Shown here in pieces: positions 42,010 to 50,900 of a stretch of DNA of 57,687 bases. How positions within the stretch are numbered: position 1 is the stretch's first letter; each line of letters opens with the position of its first letter. Both the position numbers and the translations under genes were made by a program. The stretch covers positions 1 to 57,687 of the forward strand of contig JAJEIM010000035.1 in NCBI GenBank assembly GCA_022827785.1. The letters run 5' to 3'. The notes under the pieces are model-generated. The model saw nothing but the letters and a program-made list of their open reading frames with translations, was not told where the DNA came from and did not search any database. Origin of the DNA: Acidimicrobiia bacterium (GTDB lineage: Bacteria; Actinomycetota; Acidimicrobiia; Spongiisociales; Spongiisociaceae).

Positions 42010-42429
42010 GTGAGAACCGAGCGAGTCATCAGCATCTACCTGGCGCTGGTCGCCCTGGTGACCGTGGCACAGTCTGTGATGTTTCCGGTTTACGGATACG
42101 GGCCGGACGGCACACCCACCGAGGCTGGCATCGCCGTGTGGCATGTGCTCAACTGGTTCATGGCCCTGGGATTGGCCGCCATGCTGTCCACCACCTACCG
42201 CGAGAAGCGGCGCCTCGACGCCGAGACACCGTCCGACGTCCGCCCGTGGATCGGCGCGAGCGCGAAGTTCTACCTCACGGTTCTGGTGACGGTGGCGTTC
42301 GCGCCCAACTGGGTCGCGGCGATCTTCGAGCAGGGAGAGGTCGGGCTGGTCTGGTATGCCATCAATACCTCCCTGCCGATCCTCTTCGCCCTGGAGGCCA
42401 TTCGGCTCAGGCGCGCCACCTCCGGTTAG
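42010..42429 (+). CDS. Small four-TM membrane protein, copy 1 of a tandem pair
   Basis: A 139-residue protein with four hydrophobic segments (about 5-25, 42-62, 84-105, 112-130). The GTG at 42010 has AAAGGAG in front. It shares FPxYGY, VWxVLxWxM, RPW, AFxPNW and a Leu-Pro-x-x-Phe-Ala-x-Glu-Ala-like end with the next gene, so the two are tandem paralogues. I do not recognise the family. It is divergent from nuoA across a gap with two palindromes, so a link to respiration is conceivable but unproven. Confidence 0.75.
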   Translation: MRTERVISIYLALVALVTVAQSVMFPVYGYGPDGTPTEAGIAVWHVLNWFMALGLAAMLSTTYREKRRLDAETPSDVRPWIGASAKFYLTVLVTVAFAPNWVAAIFEQGEVGLVWYAINTSLPILFALEAIRLRRATSG

Positions 42430-42553
42430 GGGCCGGCGGCCGACTCCCGAACTCGACGGCACAGGTTCGCCTGGCCGGACGGGTATCGTTGCCACATGGC
42501 CTAGCCGGCCCGCCGCGACGGTCGGCCCGTGGCTATGGGGAGGAGGGTCTGCG

Positions 42554-42973
42554 ATGGTGGCGAACCGATTGATCGGCGCCTATCTGGGATTGGTGGCCGT
42601 CGCGGTGGCGATCCAGTTCGTGGCCTTTCCCCTTTACGGATACGACTCCGGGGGCGAGCGAAGCAGCGGCGCACTTGGCGTGTGGCAGGTGCTCGACTGG
42701 CTCATGGTGATCGGCCTGGTCCTGATGCTGGTGACTACGGCGCAGAGGAAGCGGCACCACGACGGCGAGGACTCTACGAACATGCGCCCGTGGCTCGCGT
42801 CCAGGGTGATGTTCTACGGCACGATCATGCTGGCCTTGGCCTTCGTGCCCAACTGGTTCGAGGCTGCGTGGGGGCACAGCGACAACTGGACCATCTGGCA
42901 CCTGATCGACAGCGTGCTACCGGTCATGTTCGCGGCGGAAGGCCACCGGCTCTGGTACACCAAATCGGGCTGA
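42554..42973 (+). CDS. Small four-TM membrane protein, copy 2 of a tandem pair
   Basis: A 139-residue protein with the same four-TM layout and shared motifs as the previous gene (FPLYGY, GVWQVLDWLM, MRPW, LAFVPNW, LPVMFAAEGHRL), at low overall identity by eye. A strong GGAGGAGGG precedes the ATG at 42554. The loops between TM1-2 and TM2-3 are charged. Equal lengths and conserved Trp/Pro positions suggest a common fold and perhaps a heterodimer. Function unknown. Confidence 0.75.
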   Translation: MVANRLIGAYLGLVAVAVAIQFVAFPLYGYDSGGERSSGALGVWQVLDWLMVIGLVLMLVTTAQRKRHHDGEDSTNMRPWLASRVMFYGTIMLALAFVPNWFEAAWGHSDNWTIWHLIDSVLPVMFAAEGHRLWYTKSG

Positions 42974-42994
42974 AGCCCGATCCCGCCTGCATCC

Positions 42995-44098
42995 ATGCCT
43001 GAGACCTCCGGATTTCGGATCCCGGACTACTCGGGAGCCTCCCTGCCCAATCTCGTCGCCGAACTGGAATGGCGGCTGACCGGGTCGGCGCCCTCGCCCC
43101 GACTCCATCCCCACCTGTCCGACGGGATCCCGGAAGCGGCCAGCTACGTGCTGCTGATGATCGACGGCCTCGGCGCCCACCAGCTAGCCCACCGTGCGGC
43201 CTCGTCCCTGGCGGCGGCCCGGCAGGGCACGCTGGACGCCCCCTTCCCGACCACCACCACGGTCAGCCTTGCCACGGTGGCAAGCGGGCTCCCGCCGAGC
43301 CGGCACGGCGTGATCGGACACTTCATGCTGCTGGACGGCCACCCCCATCCGGTCAACGTCCTGCGGTGGGTGGACAGCACGGGTCGCCCCGTCCCGGAAC
43401 GGCGCCACATGATTCCGAGCCCCAACCTGTGGGAACGGCTGGCGGCCGCTGGCATCGAACCCGTCACCGTGCAACCACGCGGCTACTCAAATACTCCTCT
43501 CACCCGCATCCTGTACCGGGGTTGCCGCTTCGAAGGAGCGGACGGCTTGATCGACTTCGTCCAGGCGGTGGTGGACGTGGCACGGGTTCCCGGGCGCCTG
43601 GTGTTCGCCTATTTCCCGGACGTGGACATCTCGGCACACGTGCACGGGTTCGGTAGCCCGGCCTACGCAGAGGCCCTATTCGGAATTTCCGCCGCCTGGG
43701 AACACCTCTCCGGCCTGCTTCCCAGCCACGTCGGGATGGTGGGGACGGCGGATCACGGACTGGTCTCCGTCCGGGAGGCCGGCAAGCACCGGATCCGGAG
43801 GAGGCACCATCCCGACCTGGTGCTCTACGGCGATCCCCGCTCCCTCTACGTCCGGGGACCGGCCGAGCGGATCGCCGCCCTGGGCGCCGAGATTCCCGCC
43901 ACCTGGCACCCGCTCAGGGAGATCGAGCCCTGGTGGGGGCCGCCCGGTGATGCCCGGCGGGCGCGTCCGGACGGCGCCTTCCTGGCCGAGGCCGGCCGGG
44001 TCCTGCTTCCCGGCCACATGGACCGGCGCATGGTGGGATATCACGGAGGCCTGGACGCCCGCGAGGTCGAGATCCCCCTGCTGGTGGCAGCGGCTTAG
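42995..44098 (+). CDS. Type I phosphodiesterase / nucleotide pyrophosphatase family protein
   Basis: A 367-residue member of the alkaline-phosphatase superfamily. Metal and nucleophile positions are recognisable: VLLMIDGLGAHQL near 52-64, the Thr nucleophile in FPTTTTVSLATVASG, and FPDVDISAHVHGFG. GTADHGLVSV and the C-terminal GYHGGLDARE complete the set. It hydrolyses phosphodiester or phosphate esters; the substrate is not predictable. No signal peptide is visible, so it is probably cytoplasmic. It starts 21 bases after the preceding membrane gene and may belong to that transcript. Confidence 0.88.
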   Translation: MPETSGFRIPDYSGASLPNLVAELEWRLTGSAPSPRLHPHLSDGIPEAASYVLLMIDGLGAHQLAHRAASSLAAARQGTLDAPFPTTTTVSLATVASGLPPSRHGVIGHFMLLDGHPHPVNVLRWVDSTGRPVPERRHMIPSPNLWERLAAAGIEPVTVQPRGYSNTPLTRILYRGCRFEGADGLIDFVQAVVDVARVPGRLVFAYFPDVDISAHVHGFGSPAYAEALFGISAAWEHLSGLLPSHVGMVGTADHGLVSVREAGKHRIRRRHHPDLVLYGDPRSLYVRGPAERIAALGAEIPATWHPLREIEPWWGPPGDARRARPDGAFLAEAGRVLLPGHMDRRMVGYHGGLDAREVEIPLLVAAA

Positions 44099-44110
44099 GA
44101 GGGCTGCTCG

Positions 44111-45427
44111 CTACAGGGCGCAGATGGGCTCGAAGCGGATGCCCTGGCCCGACAACTGCTGGAGGGCCATGTCCAGGCCTTCCACGGTGCGGGTGCGGTT
44201 GCCGCCCCCGTCGTGCATGAGAATGATCCCACCATCGACCGCGCCCGCCACGATCCGCTTGGCGATCGTTTCCGCGGTCAGATCGGTCCAGTCGTGGGCG
44301 CTGGCGCTCCACATGATCACGTCCAGGCCATGCTCCTCGGCCCGCTGCCGGGCCAGATCGTCGAGCGCCCCGTAGGGAGGGCGCATGCAGGCGGTGGCGT
44401 TGGCGCCGAGGATCTCCTGGGTCCGTTCGATGGTCCGGTCGATGGCCTCGCCGGATAGCTGCGCCAGGTTCTCGTGGTTCCAGGTGTGGTTGGCCACCGT
44501 GTGACCCTCGAGCAGCACCCTGTTCAGGAGGTGGGGGAAGCGTTCGACCATCGCGCCGACCACGAAGAAGGTGGCGCGGACGCCGTGGCGCCGCAGCACG
44601 TCGAGCACCTCGGAGGTATGCACCGGATGGGGGCCGTCGTCGAAGGTCAGGTAGACCACCGGACCCGGGGGCGCCGGACCGCGGTCGAGGGAATGGACCG
44701 TGGCGGTGATCTCGTAGTCGGCCGGCTCTTCGGCGGTCGAGACCACCTCCAGCAGCCAGGTCGCGTTCGCCGGCAGGACAAGAGCGGCTCGTCTCGGCCG
44801 CTCGCCGGGTAGCCCGGTCACGTCCTCGCCGAGTCCGGCGTCCAGCCACACGCCGACGGGGGCCCCGAGCGTGAACGTGTACCGGATGTCGGCCACCGCC
44901 TCGATCACATACGCCCGCCGTTCCCCGGGTGCGACCGTGCCGGGGATGGTGATCAGGTCCTCCCCGGGCGCGAACTCGATGATCTCACCGGTGGGCACCG
45001 GCACGGGTACCGGATCCTCGGGCTCCGGGGTGCCAGCGGCCTCCGTTGCCGGCGTGTCCTCGGTAACCGGCTCGGGTTGCTCCGGCGTTGCCTCCACCTC
45101 CGGCCCGGCATCGGGTTCCACCGGCGCCGGGTCGGCGGCAGCGACGGGCTCGGTCTCCGGCTCGACGACCTCCGCCTCAGCCGGCTCGGTGGGCGGCGCC
45201 TCCGTCTTGAGCGGCTCGGTTGCGGCCGTCGTCGCCGTCGTCGTGGGCGGAGCGGGCACCGGCTCGGGTTCGGGGTCAGCAGGCCGGGTGGACGGAACGG
45301 TCGGTTCGGAAGGCGCTGGACTGTCCGGTACCGCCGCGGGCGGGGCGGTGGTCGAGCATCCGGCAACCAGCACGGCCAGCGCCAGTCCGATGGCTACCCG
45401 TCGCGCCCGCCCCCCGCCGCGCTTCAT
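44111..45427 (-). CDS. Polysaccharide deacetylase (NodB domain) lipoprotein
   Basis: A 438-residue exported enzyme. The signal peptide ends in lipobox LVAGC (Cys24). Next comes a long linker rich in Pro, Glu, Ala and Thr (about 25-145), a beta-rich region, and the NodB domain. Its motifs are TFDDGPHPVHT, HTWNHENL (metal His pair), RPPYGALDD and the C-terminal HDGGGNR. It deacetylates peptidoglycan or another N-acetylated glycan at the cell surface. The start overlaps the quinone oxidoreductase stop (ATGA at 45424-45427). Confidence 0.92.
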   Translation of the reverse strand: MKRGGGRARRVAIGLALAVLVAGCSTTAPPAAVPDSPAPSEPTVPSTRPADPEPEPVPAPPTTTATTAATEPLKTEAPPTEPAEAEVVEPETEPVAAADPAPVEPDAGPEVEATPEQPEPVTEDTPATEAAGTPEPEDPVPVPVPTGEIIEFAPGEDLITIPGTVAPGERRAYVIEAVADIRYTFTLGAPVGVWLDAGLGEDVTGLPGERPRRAALVLPANATWLLEVVSTAEEPADYEITATVHSLDRGPAPPGPVVYLTFDDGPHPVHTSEVLDVLRRHGVRATFFVVGAMVERFPHLLNRVLLEGHTVANHTWNHENLAQLSGEAIDRTIERTQEILGANATACMRPPYGALDDLARQRAEEHGLDVIMWSASAHDWTDLTAETIAKRIVAGAVDGGIILMHDGGGNRTRTVEGLDMALQQLSGQGIRFEPICAL

Positions 45428-46389
45428 GGCTCGATGAGTACCTTGCCGGTGGTAGCGCGGCCCTCGAGCGCCCGGTGGGCGTCAGCGGCCGACTCGAGCG
45501 GGAACCGTGCCCCGATCCGCACGTCCATCCCGCCGGCCACCCAGCCGAACAGTTCCTCGCTCCGGGACAGCAGGGCCCGGCGGGTGGCCACATGGTGGAA
45601 CAGGGTCGGCCTGGTGAAGAAGATCGAACCGTTGGCGGTGAGATCCAGCGGGTCGATCGGATCCACCGCGCCGGAGGCGTTGCCGAACGCCACCATCAGC
45701 CCGAACGGGCGGAGCAGGCCCAGCCCGGCCGGGACCGTCGCCTTGCCGACGCCGTCGTAGACGACATCCAGCGGCCTGGGACCTCCGATCTCCTCCACGC
45801 GCTTCGCGAAGTCCTCCTGCGTGTACACGATCACATGGTCTGCACCCGCCGCCCCGGACAGCTCGGCCTTGGCCTCGGTTCCCACCGTCGTGTAGACCGT
45901 GGCGCCCATCCGCTTGGCGATCTGGGTGAGCAGCAGCCCCACCCCGCCGGCGCCGGCATGGATCAGGCAGGCCGACCCCGGCTCCAGGGGGTAGGTGTCG
46001 ACCGCCAGATAGTGGGCGGTAAGACCCTGGATCATCAACGCCGCGGCCTGGTCCGGTGATACTCCCTCCGGAACCGGAACCAGCTGATCGGCAGGCACTC
46101 TGGCTCGTTCCGCGTAGGCGCCCGCAACGGTTCCCCACGCCACCCGGTCTCCCACCGCCACATCGGTGACGTCGCGGCCGACCGATGTAACCGTGCCGGC
46201 AGCTTCGAGACCGGGGGTGAAAGGAAGCTCGACGGGGTAGAGACCGCTGCGGTGGTAGGTGTCGATGAAGTTCAGCCCGGCCGCAGTGACCTCCACGACG
46301 GCGTCGTCCGGGCCTGGTACCGGGTCGTCTATCTCCTTCGGCTCCAGCACCTCGGGGCCGCCCAACTCGGATATCACGATGGCCCGCAT
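45424..46389 (-). CDS. NADPH:quinone oxidoreductase (zeta-crystallin type)
   Basis: A 321-residue zinc-free medium-chain dehydrogenase. It opens MRAIVISELGGPEVLE and has TAAGLNFIDTYHRSGLYP, then the substrate loop region. The NADPH motif is HAGAGGVGLLLTQIAKRMG near 149-167. It lacks the catalytic and structural zinc Cys clusters, as expected for quinone reductases. It sits between the mannosyltransferase and the deacetylase lipoprotein on the same strand and shares an ATGA with the latter. Confidence 0.92.
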   Translation of the reverse strand: MRAIVISELGGPEVLEPKEIDDPVPGPDDAVVEVTAAGLNFIDTYHRSGLYPVELPFTPGLEAAGTVTSVGRDVTDVAVGDRVAWGTVAGAYAERARVPADQLVPVPEGVSPDQAAALMIQGLTAHYLAVDTYPLEPGSACLIHAGAGGVGLLLTQIAKRMGATVYTTVGTEAKAELSGAAGADHVIVYTQEDFAKRVEEIGGPRPLDVVYDGVGKATVPAGLGLLRPFGLMVAFGNASGAVDPIDPLDLTANGSIFFTRPTLFHHVATRRALLSRSEELFGWVAGGMDVRIGARFPLESAADAHRALEGRATTGKVLIEP

Positions 46390-46466
46390 CGGTACCTTCC
46401 TCCCTGGCTCCGGTTGGTATTAACGGTAGTCAGGGACTCGATCCCCGCCGCGGCATGAGCCCTGGA

Positions 46467-47537
46467 TCAGAGGCCGTCCACCGCCTGGCGGAGGGCGGAG
46501 TCGAGACGCCCGGCCACCGCATCCCACGAGAAATGTCGCTCTGCGCGGGCTCGGGCCGCCGCACCCATCTCCGGACGCTGCTCGAGGGCCAAGCCGACCG
46601 CCTCGACGATCTGGCCGGTGGTGGCGGCCACGTAACCGGTCACCCCCGGCACCACCGTCTCGGGAGCACCGCCCGACGGTCCGGTAACCACCGGTAGTCC
46701 GGTGGCGGCGGCCTCCAGGTAGACGATGCCCAGGCCTTCGACCTCCAGACCGAGCCACCGGGATCGGGCCGGCATCACGAACACGTCGCACGACCGGTAG
46801 AGATCGGGAAGCTCCTCCCAGACGGCATCGGTGACGACCTCGACCGGGATCTCGGCCCGGTTGGCGCGGCTGCGGATCCTGCCTTCCAGCCGGCCCTGCC
46901 CGGCCAGAAGAATTGACACGGGGGTGCCGCCGGCGCTGAGCCGCTCGGCGGCCCTCAATACCCGCAGGTGTCCCTTGCGGGGTACCAGGCGCGATATGCA
47001 CCCGATCACGGGCCGGTCGCGGCTTGGCGCGGAAGCCGCCGGACGGAAGATGTCCAGGTCCACTCCCGCCCCCAGCACCGCGGTCCGGGCGGCGCCCATC
47101 CGCTCCACCCGCCGCGCCGTGTACCGGGAGACCGTCAGGACGAGGGCCGCGCGGCGAAAGGTCCGGCCCAGCAGTTGGCGGAGACCGGGTACCGCTCCCG
47201 GCAGGGTCACCTCCGCACCGTGTGCCAGCACCACGTAGGGAAGCCCGAGCGTCCGGCCGAGGCGGGGGCCGAGTTGGGCGAGCGGATGGGGCGCGCCGAA
47301 CAGCAGGACGTCAGGCTCGAACTCCCGGATCTGGTCGCCGATCCAGCCCCGCACGCGAGAGGTGGGCCACATGAAACCCCATCTCGACCGGATCACATGA
47401 GCTTCTTCGGGAGCGCCCGGGTGGGCCGGGGCCAGCACCCGGATGAGGGCCGAGGAGTAACCCACCAGGTTGGACAGGTACTGCTGGATCCCACCCGGCC
47501 GGGGTGGATAGTCGTTGGTGATAAGCAGCACCCGCAT
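46467..47537 (-). CDS. GT4 glycosyltransferase, PimB'-like
   Basis: A 356-residue GT-B fold enzyme. It opens RVLLITNDYPPRPGGIQQYL, the Gly-rich acceptor loop of phosphatidylinositol mannosyltransferases such as PimB'. The donor site shows GCISRLVPRKGHLRVLRAAE and the EX7E region EVEGLGIVYLEAAA. It probably adds mannose from GDP-mannose to a phosphatidylinositol mannoside, or a sugar to another lipid. The ATG at 47537 is the family start; an upstream ATG would add 11 unrelated residues. It is divergent from the amidohydrolase gene. Confidence 0.88.
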   Translation of the reverse strand: MRVLLITNDYPPRPGGIQQYLSNLVGYSSALIRVLAPAHPGAPEEAHVIRSRWGFMWPTSRVRGWIGDQIREFEPDVLLFGAPHPLAQLGPRLGRTLGLPYVVLAHGAEVTLPGAVPGLRQLLGRTFRRAALVLTVSRYTARRVERMGAARTAVLGAGVDLDIFRPAASAPSRDRPVIGCISRLVPRKGHLRVLRAAERLSAGGTPVSILLAGQGRLEGRIRSRANRAEIPVEVVTDAVWEELPDLYRSCDVFVMPARSRWLGLEVEGLGIVYLEAAATGLPVVTGPSGGAPETVVPGVTGYVAATTGQIVEAVGLALEQRPEMGAAARARAERHFSWDAVAGRLDSALRQAVDGL

Positions 47538-47629
47538 CGATCCCGACGCTACCGCCCTCACCCGAGCCACCGGCCGGAAACCGGCCTAGAGTCATCGCCC
47601 AGCGAGAGCGCCGAGCGGGAGACGGAAAA

Positions 47630-48811
47630 ATGTGGCTGACCGATGCACGGGTGGTGGATGTCGTCACCGGGGAGATACAGGACGGGGTGAGCGTCCAGGT
47701 CTCGGACGGGAGGATCGGGGACATCCGCAAGCAACCGGGCGCCGGCGAGCGGATGAGCCTGGATGGTCGCTACCTGGTTCCGGGTCTGATCTCCGTCCAC
47801 ACCCACCTTTCGGTCGTCTACCCGTTCTCCGACACTGACGAGGACGAGAACCCCGGGCTCACCGTGCTGCGGGCCTACGGACGGGCGCAGGATGCGCTCC
47901 GGGCGGGGATCACCACCATCCGCTGCGTCCACGAGCTGAACCGGGCCGACCTGCTGCTCGCCGAGGCTGCCCGGGCAGGATGGGCCGACGTGCCCCGGAT
48001 CGTGGGGGCCGGTCGCGCGATCTCCGTTCCCGGAGGGCACGGCGTGGGACAGGGCAGCGTGATCGCCGACGGCCCGGACGCCTTCCGGGAGGCGGCCCTC
48101 GCCGAACTCGATGCGGGTTGCGCCCACATCAAGGTGTTCATCACCGGCGGGATCGCCAACCTGGGGGAGACCTTCGACAAGCCCCAGATGAACCAGGCCG
48201 AGATGCAGGCCACAGTCGACGCCGCTTCCGCTCGTGACACCTACGTGGTGGCGCACGCCGCATCGTCGCTGGCGATCAACTGGGCGCTGGATGCGGGCAT
48301 CCGCTCCTTCGAGCACGCCTACGACCTCGACGAGGAGACGGCCGGCCGGATGGCGGCGGAGGGCGTGTTCCTGACCCCCACCCTGTGCGTGACCAGCTCG
48401 CAGGAATGGATGCGCTGGAAGGGGTTCGAGGACTTCCAGATCGAGACCTCCCTCGAGGTCCATCCCACCCACCTGGCCAGCATCCGCCGCGCCGTGGCCG
48501 CGGGCGTGACGATGGTCAACGGGACCGACTACCCGCCCGGCGACCCCATCGAGGACACCTCGGTGGCGGTGTACGAGATGGGGCTGATGGAGGGCGCCGG
48601 GCTGCACCCGCAACTGGCCCTCGCCGGCGCCACCTCCAACGCGGCCCGGCTCTTGGGAATGGAGTCGGAAATCGGTACTGTTGAGGAGGGTAAGGTCGCC
48701 GACCTGGTCGCCGTCGAAGAGAACCCTCTAGCCGACGTAGCGGCGATGCGAGAAATCTCCTTCGTCATGCAGTCCGGCCGCGTGGTCCGGGACGACCGGC
48801 CGGCCGCCTGA
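47630..48811 (+). CDS. Metal-dependent amidohydrolase (imidazolonepropionase / Xaa-Pro dipeptidase-like)
   Basis: A 393-residue amidohydrolase. Metal residues are in SVHTHLS near 60-66, the carboxylated Lys in HIKVFITGG, His in VVAHAASS and FEHAYDL, and Asp in NGTDYPPG. It ends in GTVEEGKVADLVAVEENPL. The group includes Xaa-Pro dipeptidases and imidazolonepropionase-like enzymes with varied substrates. It lies 28 bases before hyuA/hyuB on the same strand, which suggests a three-enzyme route for hydrolysing a cyclic amide or Pro-containing compound. Confidence 0.86.
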   Translation: MWLTDARVVDVVTGEIQDGVSVQVSDGRIGDIRKQPGAGERMSLDGRYLVPGLISVHTHLSVVYPFSDTDEDENPGLTVLRAYGRAQDALRAGITTIRCVHELNRADLLLAEAARAGWADVPRIVGAGRAISVPGGHGVGQGSVIADGPDAFREAALAELDAGCAHIKVFITGGIANLGETFDKPQMNQAEMQATVDAASARDTYVVAHAASSLAINWALDAGIRSFEHAYDLDEETAGRMAAEGVFLTPTLCVTSSQEWMRWKGFEDFQIETSLEVHPTHLASIRRAVAAGVTMVNGTDYPPGDPIEDTSVAVYEMGLMEGAGLHPQLALAGATSNAARLLGMESEIGTVEEGKVADLVAVEENPLADVAAMREISFVMQSGRVVRDDRPAA

Positions 48812-48839
48812 CCGCAACGACCCCTCTCCGAAGTTGAGC

Positions 48840-50900
48840 ATGACCGAACGCAGATACCGCTTGGCGGTGGACATCGGCGGGACCTTCGTCGACGCCATCG
48901 CCTACAACGAGCAGAGCGGGAAGATCACGGTGCGCAAGTCCCCCACCACCCCCGCCGCTCCCGCGGACGGAGTGATCACCGCCACCCGCGCCACCGGCGC
49001 CTCGCTGGAGGAGGCCTCGGTGTACACCCACGGCACCACGCTCGGGCTCAACGCCATCCTCGAGCGCAAGGGCTCGGTGACCGGGATCATCACCAACGCC
49101 GGGTTCCGGGACATCTTCGAGATCGCCCGCGGCGACCTGCCCCGGGGCTCCATGTACGACTTCCGCTACCGGCGCCCCGAGCTCCTCGTCAAGCGCCGCC
49201 ACACGGTCGGGGTTCCCGGGCGCATCGACCACCGCGGCAAGGTGGTGGAGGAACTCGACCACGGCGCGGTCGTCGAAGCGGGCCGCCTTCTCTCCGAGCG
49301 GGGAGTCGAGTCCGTGGCGGTCTGCTTCCTCCACTCCTACGCCAACAGCGAGCACGAGGAGGCCGCCAAGAGCATCCTGACCAAGGCCTTCCCGGACTTG
49401 TCGGTCTCGGTGTCGGTCGATCTGGTGAGGGAGTACCGCGAGTACGAGCGGACCTCCACCGCCGTGACCGACGCCTACATCCGTCCCATACTCGGCAGGT
49501 ACCTCACCGACCTGGAGAACCGGCTTCGTGACGGCGGTCTCGACGGCTCCTTCCTGATCATGCGTTCCGCAGGTGGAGCGATGACCTCGGAGATCGCCCG
49601 GGTGTCGCCCCTCCTGACCGTCTTCTCCGGTCCGGCAGGCGGCATCGCCGGGACGATCAGCCTGGGAGAGGCCACCGGCCGCTCCTCCCTCATCTCCTTC
49701 GACGTGGGGGGAACCAGCCTCGACGCCTGCGTGATCGTGGACGGCGCCCCCACCGAGGTCTACGAGGCCGAGATCGAGAGCCTCCCGATCCGGATCCCGG
49801 TGTTCGACATCCGCACCATCGGGGCCGGGGGCGGGTCCATCGCCTGGATGGACAAGGGTCTCCTGAGGGTCGGTCCTCATAGCGCCGGCGCGGTCCCCGG
49901 ACCGATCTGCTACGGCCGGGGTAACACGGAGCCGACCGTGACCGATGCCTCCCTCTGCCTGGGATACCTGGCGGCGGACGAATTCCTCGGAGGCGAGATG
50001 CGCCTGGATGAGGCCGCGGCGGTCCGGGGTATCACGGAGAAGCTGGCCGAGCCGCTCGGCATGTCCACCCAGCGGGCGGCCGCTTCGGTCTTCGACGTGC
50101 TCCTGGCCCGCACCGTGGGGGCCATCCGCGAGATCACGGTGGAGAGAGGGCTCGATCCCCGCGAGTTCTCGCTCGTGGCTTTCGGCGGGGCGGGGCCGAT
50201 GCTGGCGCCGCTCCTGGCCAGGGAGATGGAGCTGCCCGAGGTGGTGGTGCCGGCCGCCCCGGCCGTCTTCTCCGCTTGGGGGATGCTGATGTCGGACCTG
50301 GAATACGACCTGGGCCAGACGGTGCTGACCATGCTGGACGACGCCGCCCTGGCACAGATAGAAGGCGTGTTCGCCCAGCTGGAGAACGACGCCGACCAGG
50401 TGCTCGAAGCCCAGTCGGTCCCTCCGGAGAACCGGGTGCTGCTGAGACGCCTGGACCTGCGTTACAACGGCCAGGAGCACACCCTGTCGGTCGACCTTGA
50501 CGCTGCCGACCACACGGACTCGGTGATCGACCGGTTCCATCGCCGCCACGTGGAGCGCTACGGGCACCGGCTGGAGGAAGAGGTCCAGATCCTTACCGCC
50601 CGGGTCAGGGCGATCGGCCGTCTGGAGAAGCCGTCCGCCCTCCTGGGCGCTAGCCGTGCTGCTGACACAGGCGGCGTGGAAAGCCGTGCCGGCGAGCGCC
50701 ACGCATTCGACTTCGCCACCCGGGAGCGTCGCCCGTTCCCCATCCACGAGCGCAGCCTGCTGGAAGCCGGCGTGGAGATCGAAGGCCCGGCGATCATCCG
50801 CGAGCCCACCTCGGTGACCATCATCCACGGCGACCAGACCGCGATTGCTGATCGCTGGGGCAATCTGGTGGTTCGCTTGGCCGGCCAGGTGGTGAGATGA
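48840..50900 (+). CDS. hyuA: Hydantoinase/oxoprolinase subunit A (HyuA)
   Basis: A 686-residue ATP-dependent subunit with the acetate-kinase-like fold. It has AVDIGGTFVDAIAYN near 9-23, THGTTLGLNAILERKG, and FDVGGTSLDACVI near 285-297, plus GGGSIAW in the C-terminal half. With HyuB it opens 5-oxoproline or N-methylhydantoin rings using ATP. The ATG at 48840 is preferred over a TTG two codons earlier. The stop overlaps the hyuB ATG by ATGA. Confidence 0.92.
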   Translation: MTERRYRLAVDIGGTFVDAIAYNEQSGKITVRKSPTTPAAPADGVITATRATGASLEEASVYTHGTTLGLNAILERKGSVTGIITNAGFRDIFEIARGDLPRGSMYDFRYRRPELLVKRRHTVGVPGRIDHRGKVVEELDHGAVVEAGRLLSERGVESVAVCFLHSYANSEHEEAAKSILTKAFPDLSVSVSVDLVREYREYERTSTAVTDAYIRPILGRYLTDLENRLRDGGLDGSFLIMRSAGGAMTSEIARVSPLLTVFSGPAGGIAGTISLGEATGRSSLISFDVGGTSLDACVIVDGAPTEVYEAEIESLPIRIPVFDIRTIGAGGGSIAWMDKGLLRVGPHSAGAVPGPICYGRGNTEPTVTDASLCLGYLAADEFLGGEMRLDEAAAVRGITEKLAEPLGMSTQRAAASVFDVLLARTVGAIREITVERGLDPREFSLVAFGGAGPMLAPLLAREMELPEVVVPAAPAVFSAWGMLMSDLEYDLGQTVLTMLDDAALAQIEGVFAQLENDADQVLEAQSVPPENRVLLRRLDLRYNGQEHTLSVDLDAADHTDSVIDRFHRRHVERYGHRLEEEVQILTARVRAIGRLEKPSALLGASRAADTGGVESRAGERHAFDFATRERRPFPIHERSLLEAGVEIEGPAIIREPTSVTIIHGDQTAIADRWGNLVVRLAGQVVR

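Noticed and set aside
44871-45437. Ser/Gly/Val-rich open frame opposite the deacetylase lipoprotein
   Set aside because: Its low complexity is the mirror of the Pro/Glu/Thr-rich linker on the other strand, which has a proper signal peptide and a catalytic domain.
47572-47586. GGCCGG-AAA-CCGGCC hairpin as terminator
   Set aside because: It lies in a divergent promoter region, has only six pairs and no T-run, so a terminator role makes no sense there.
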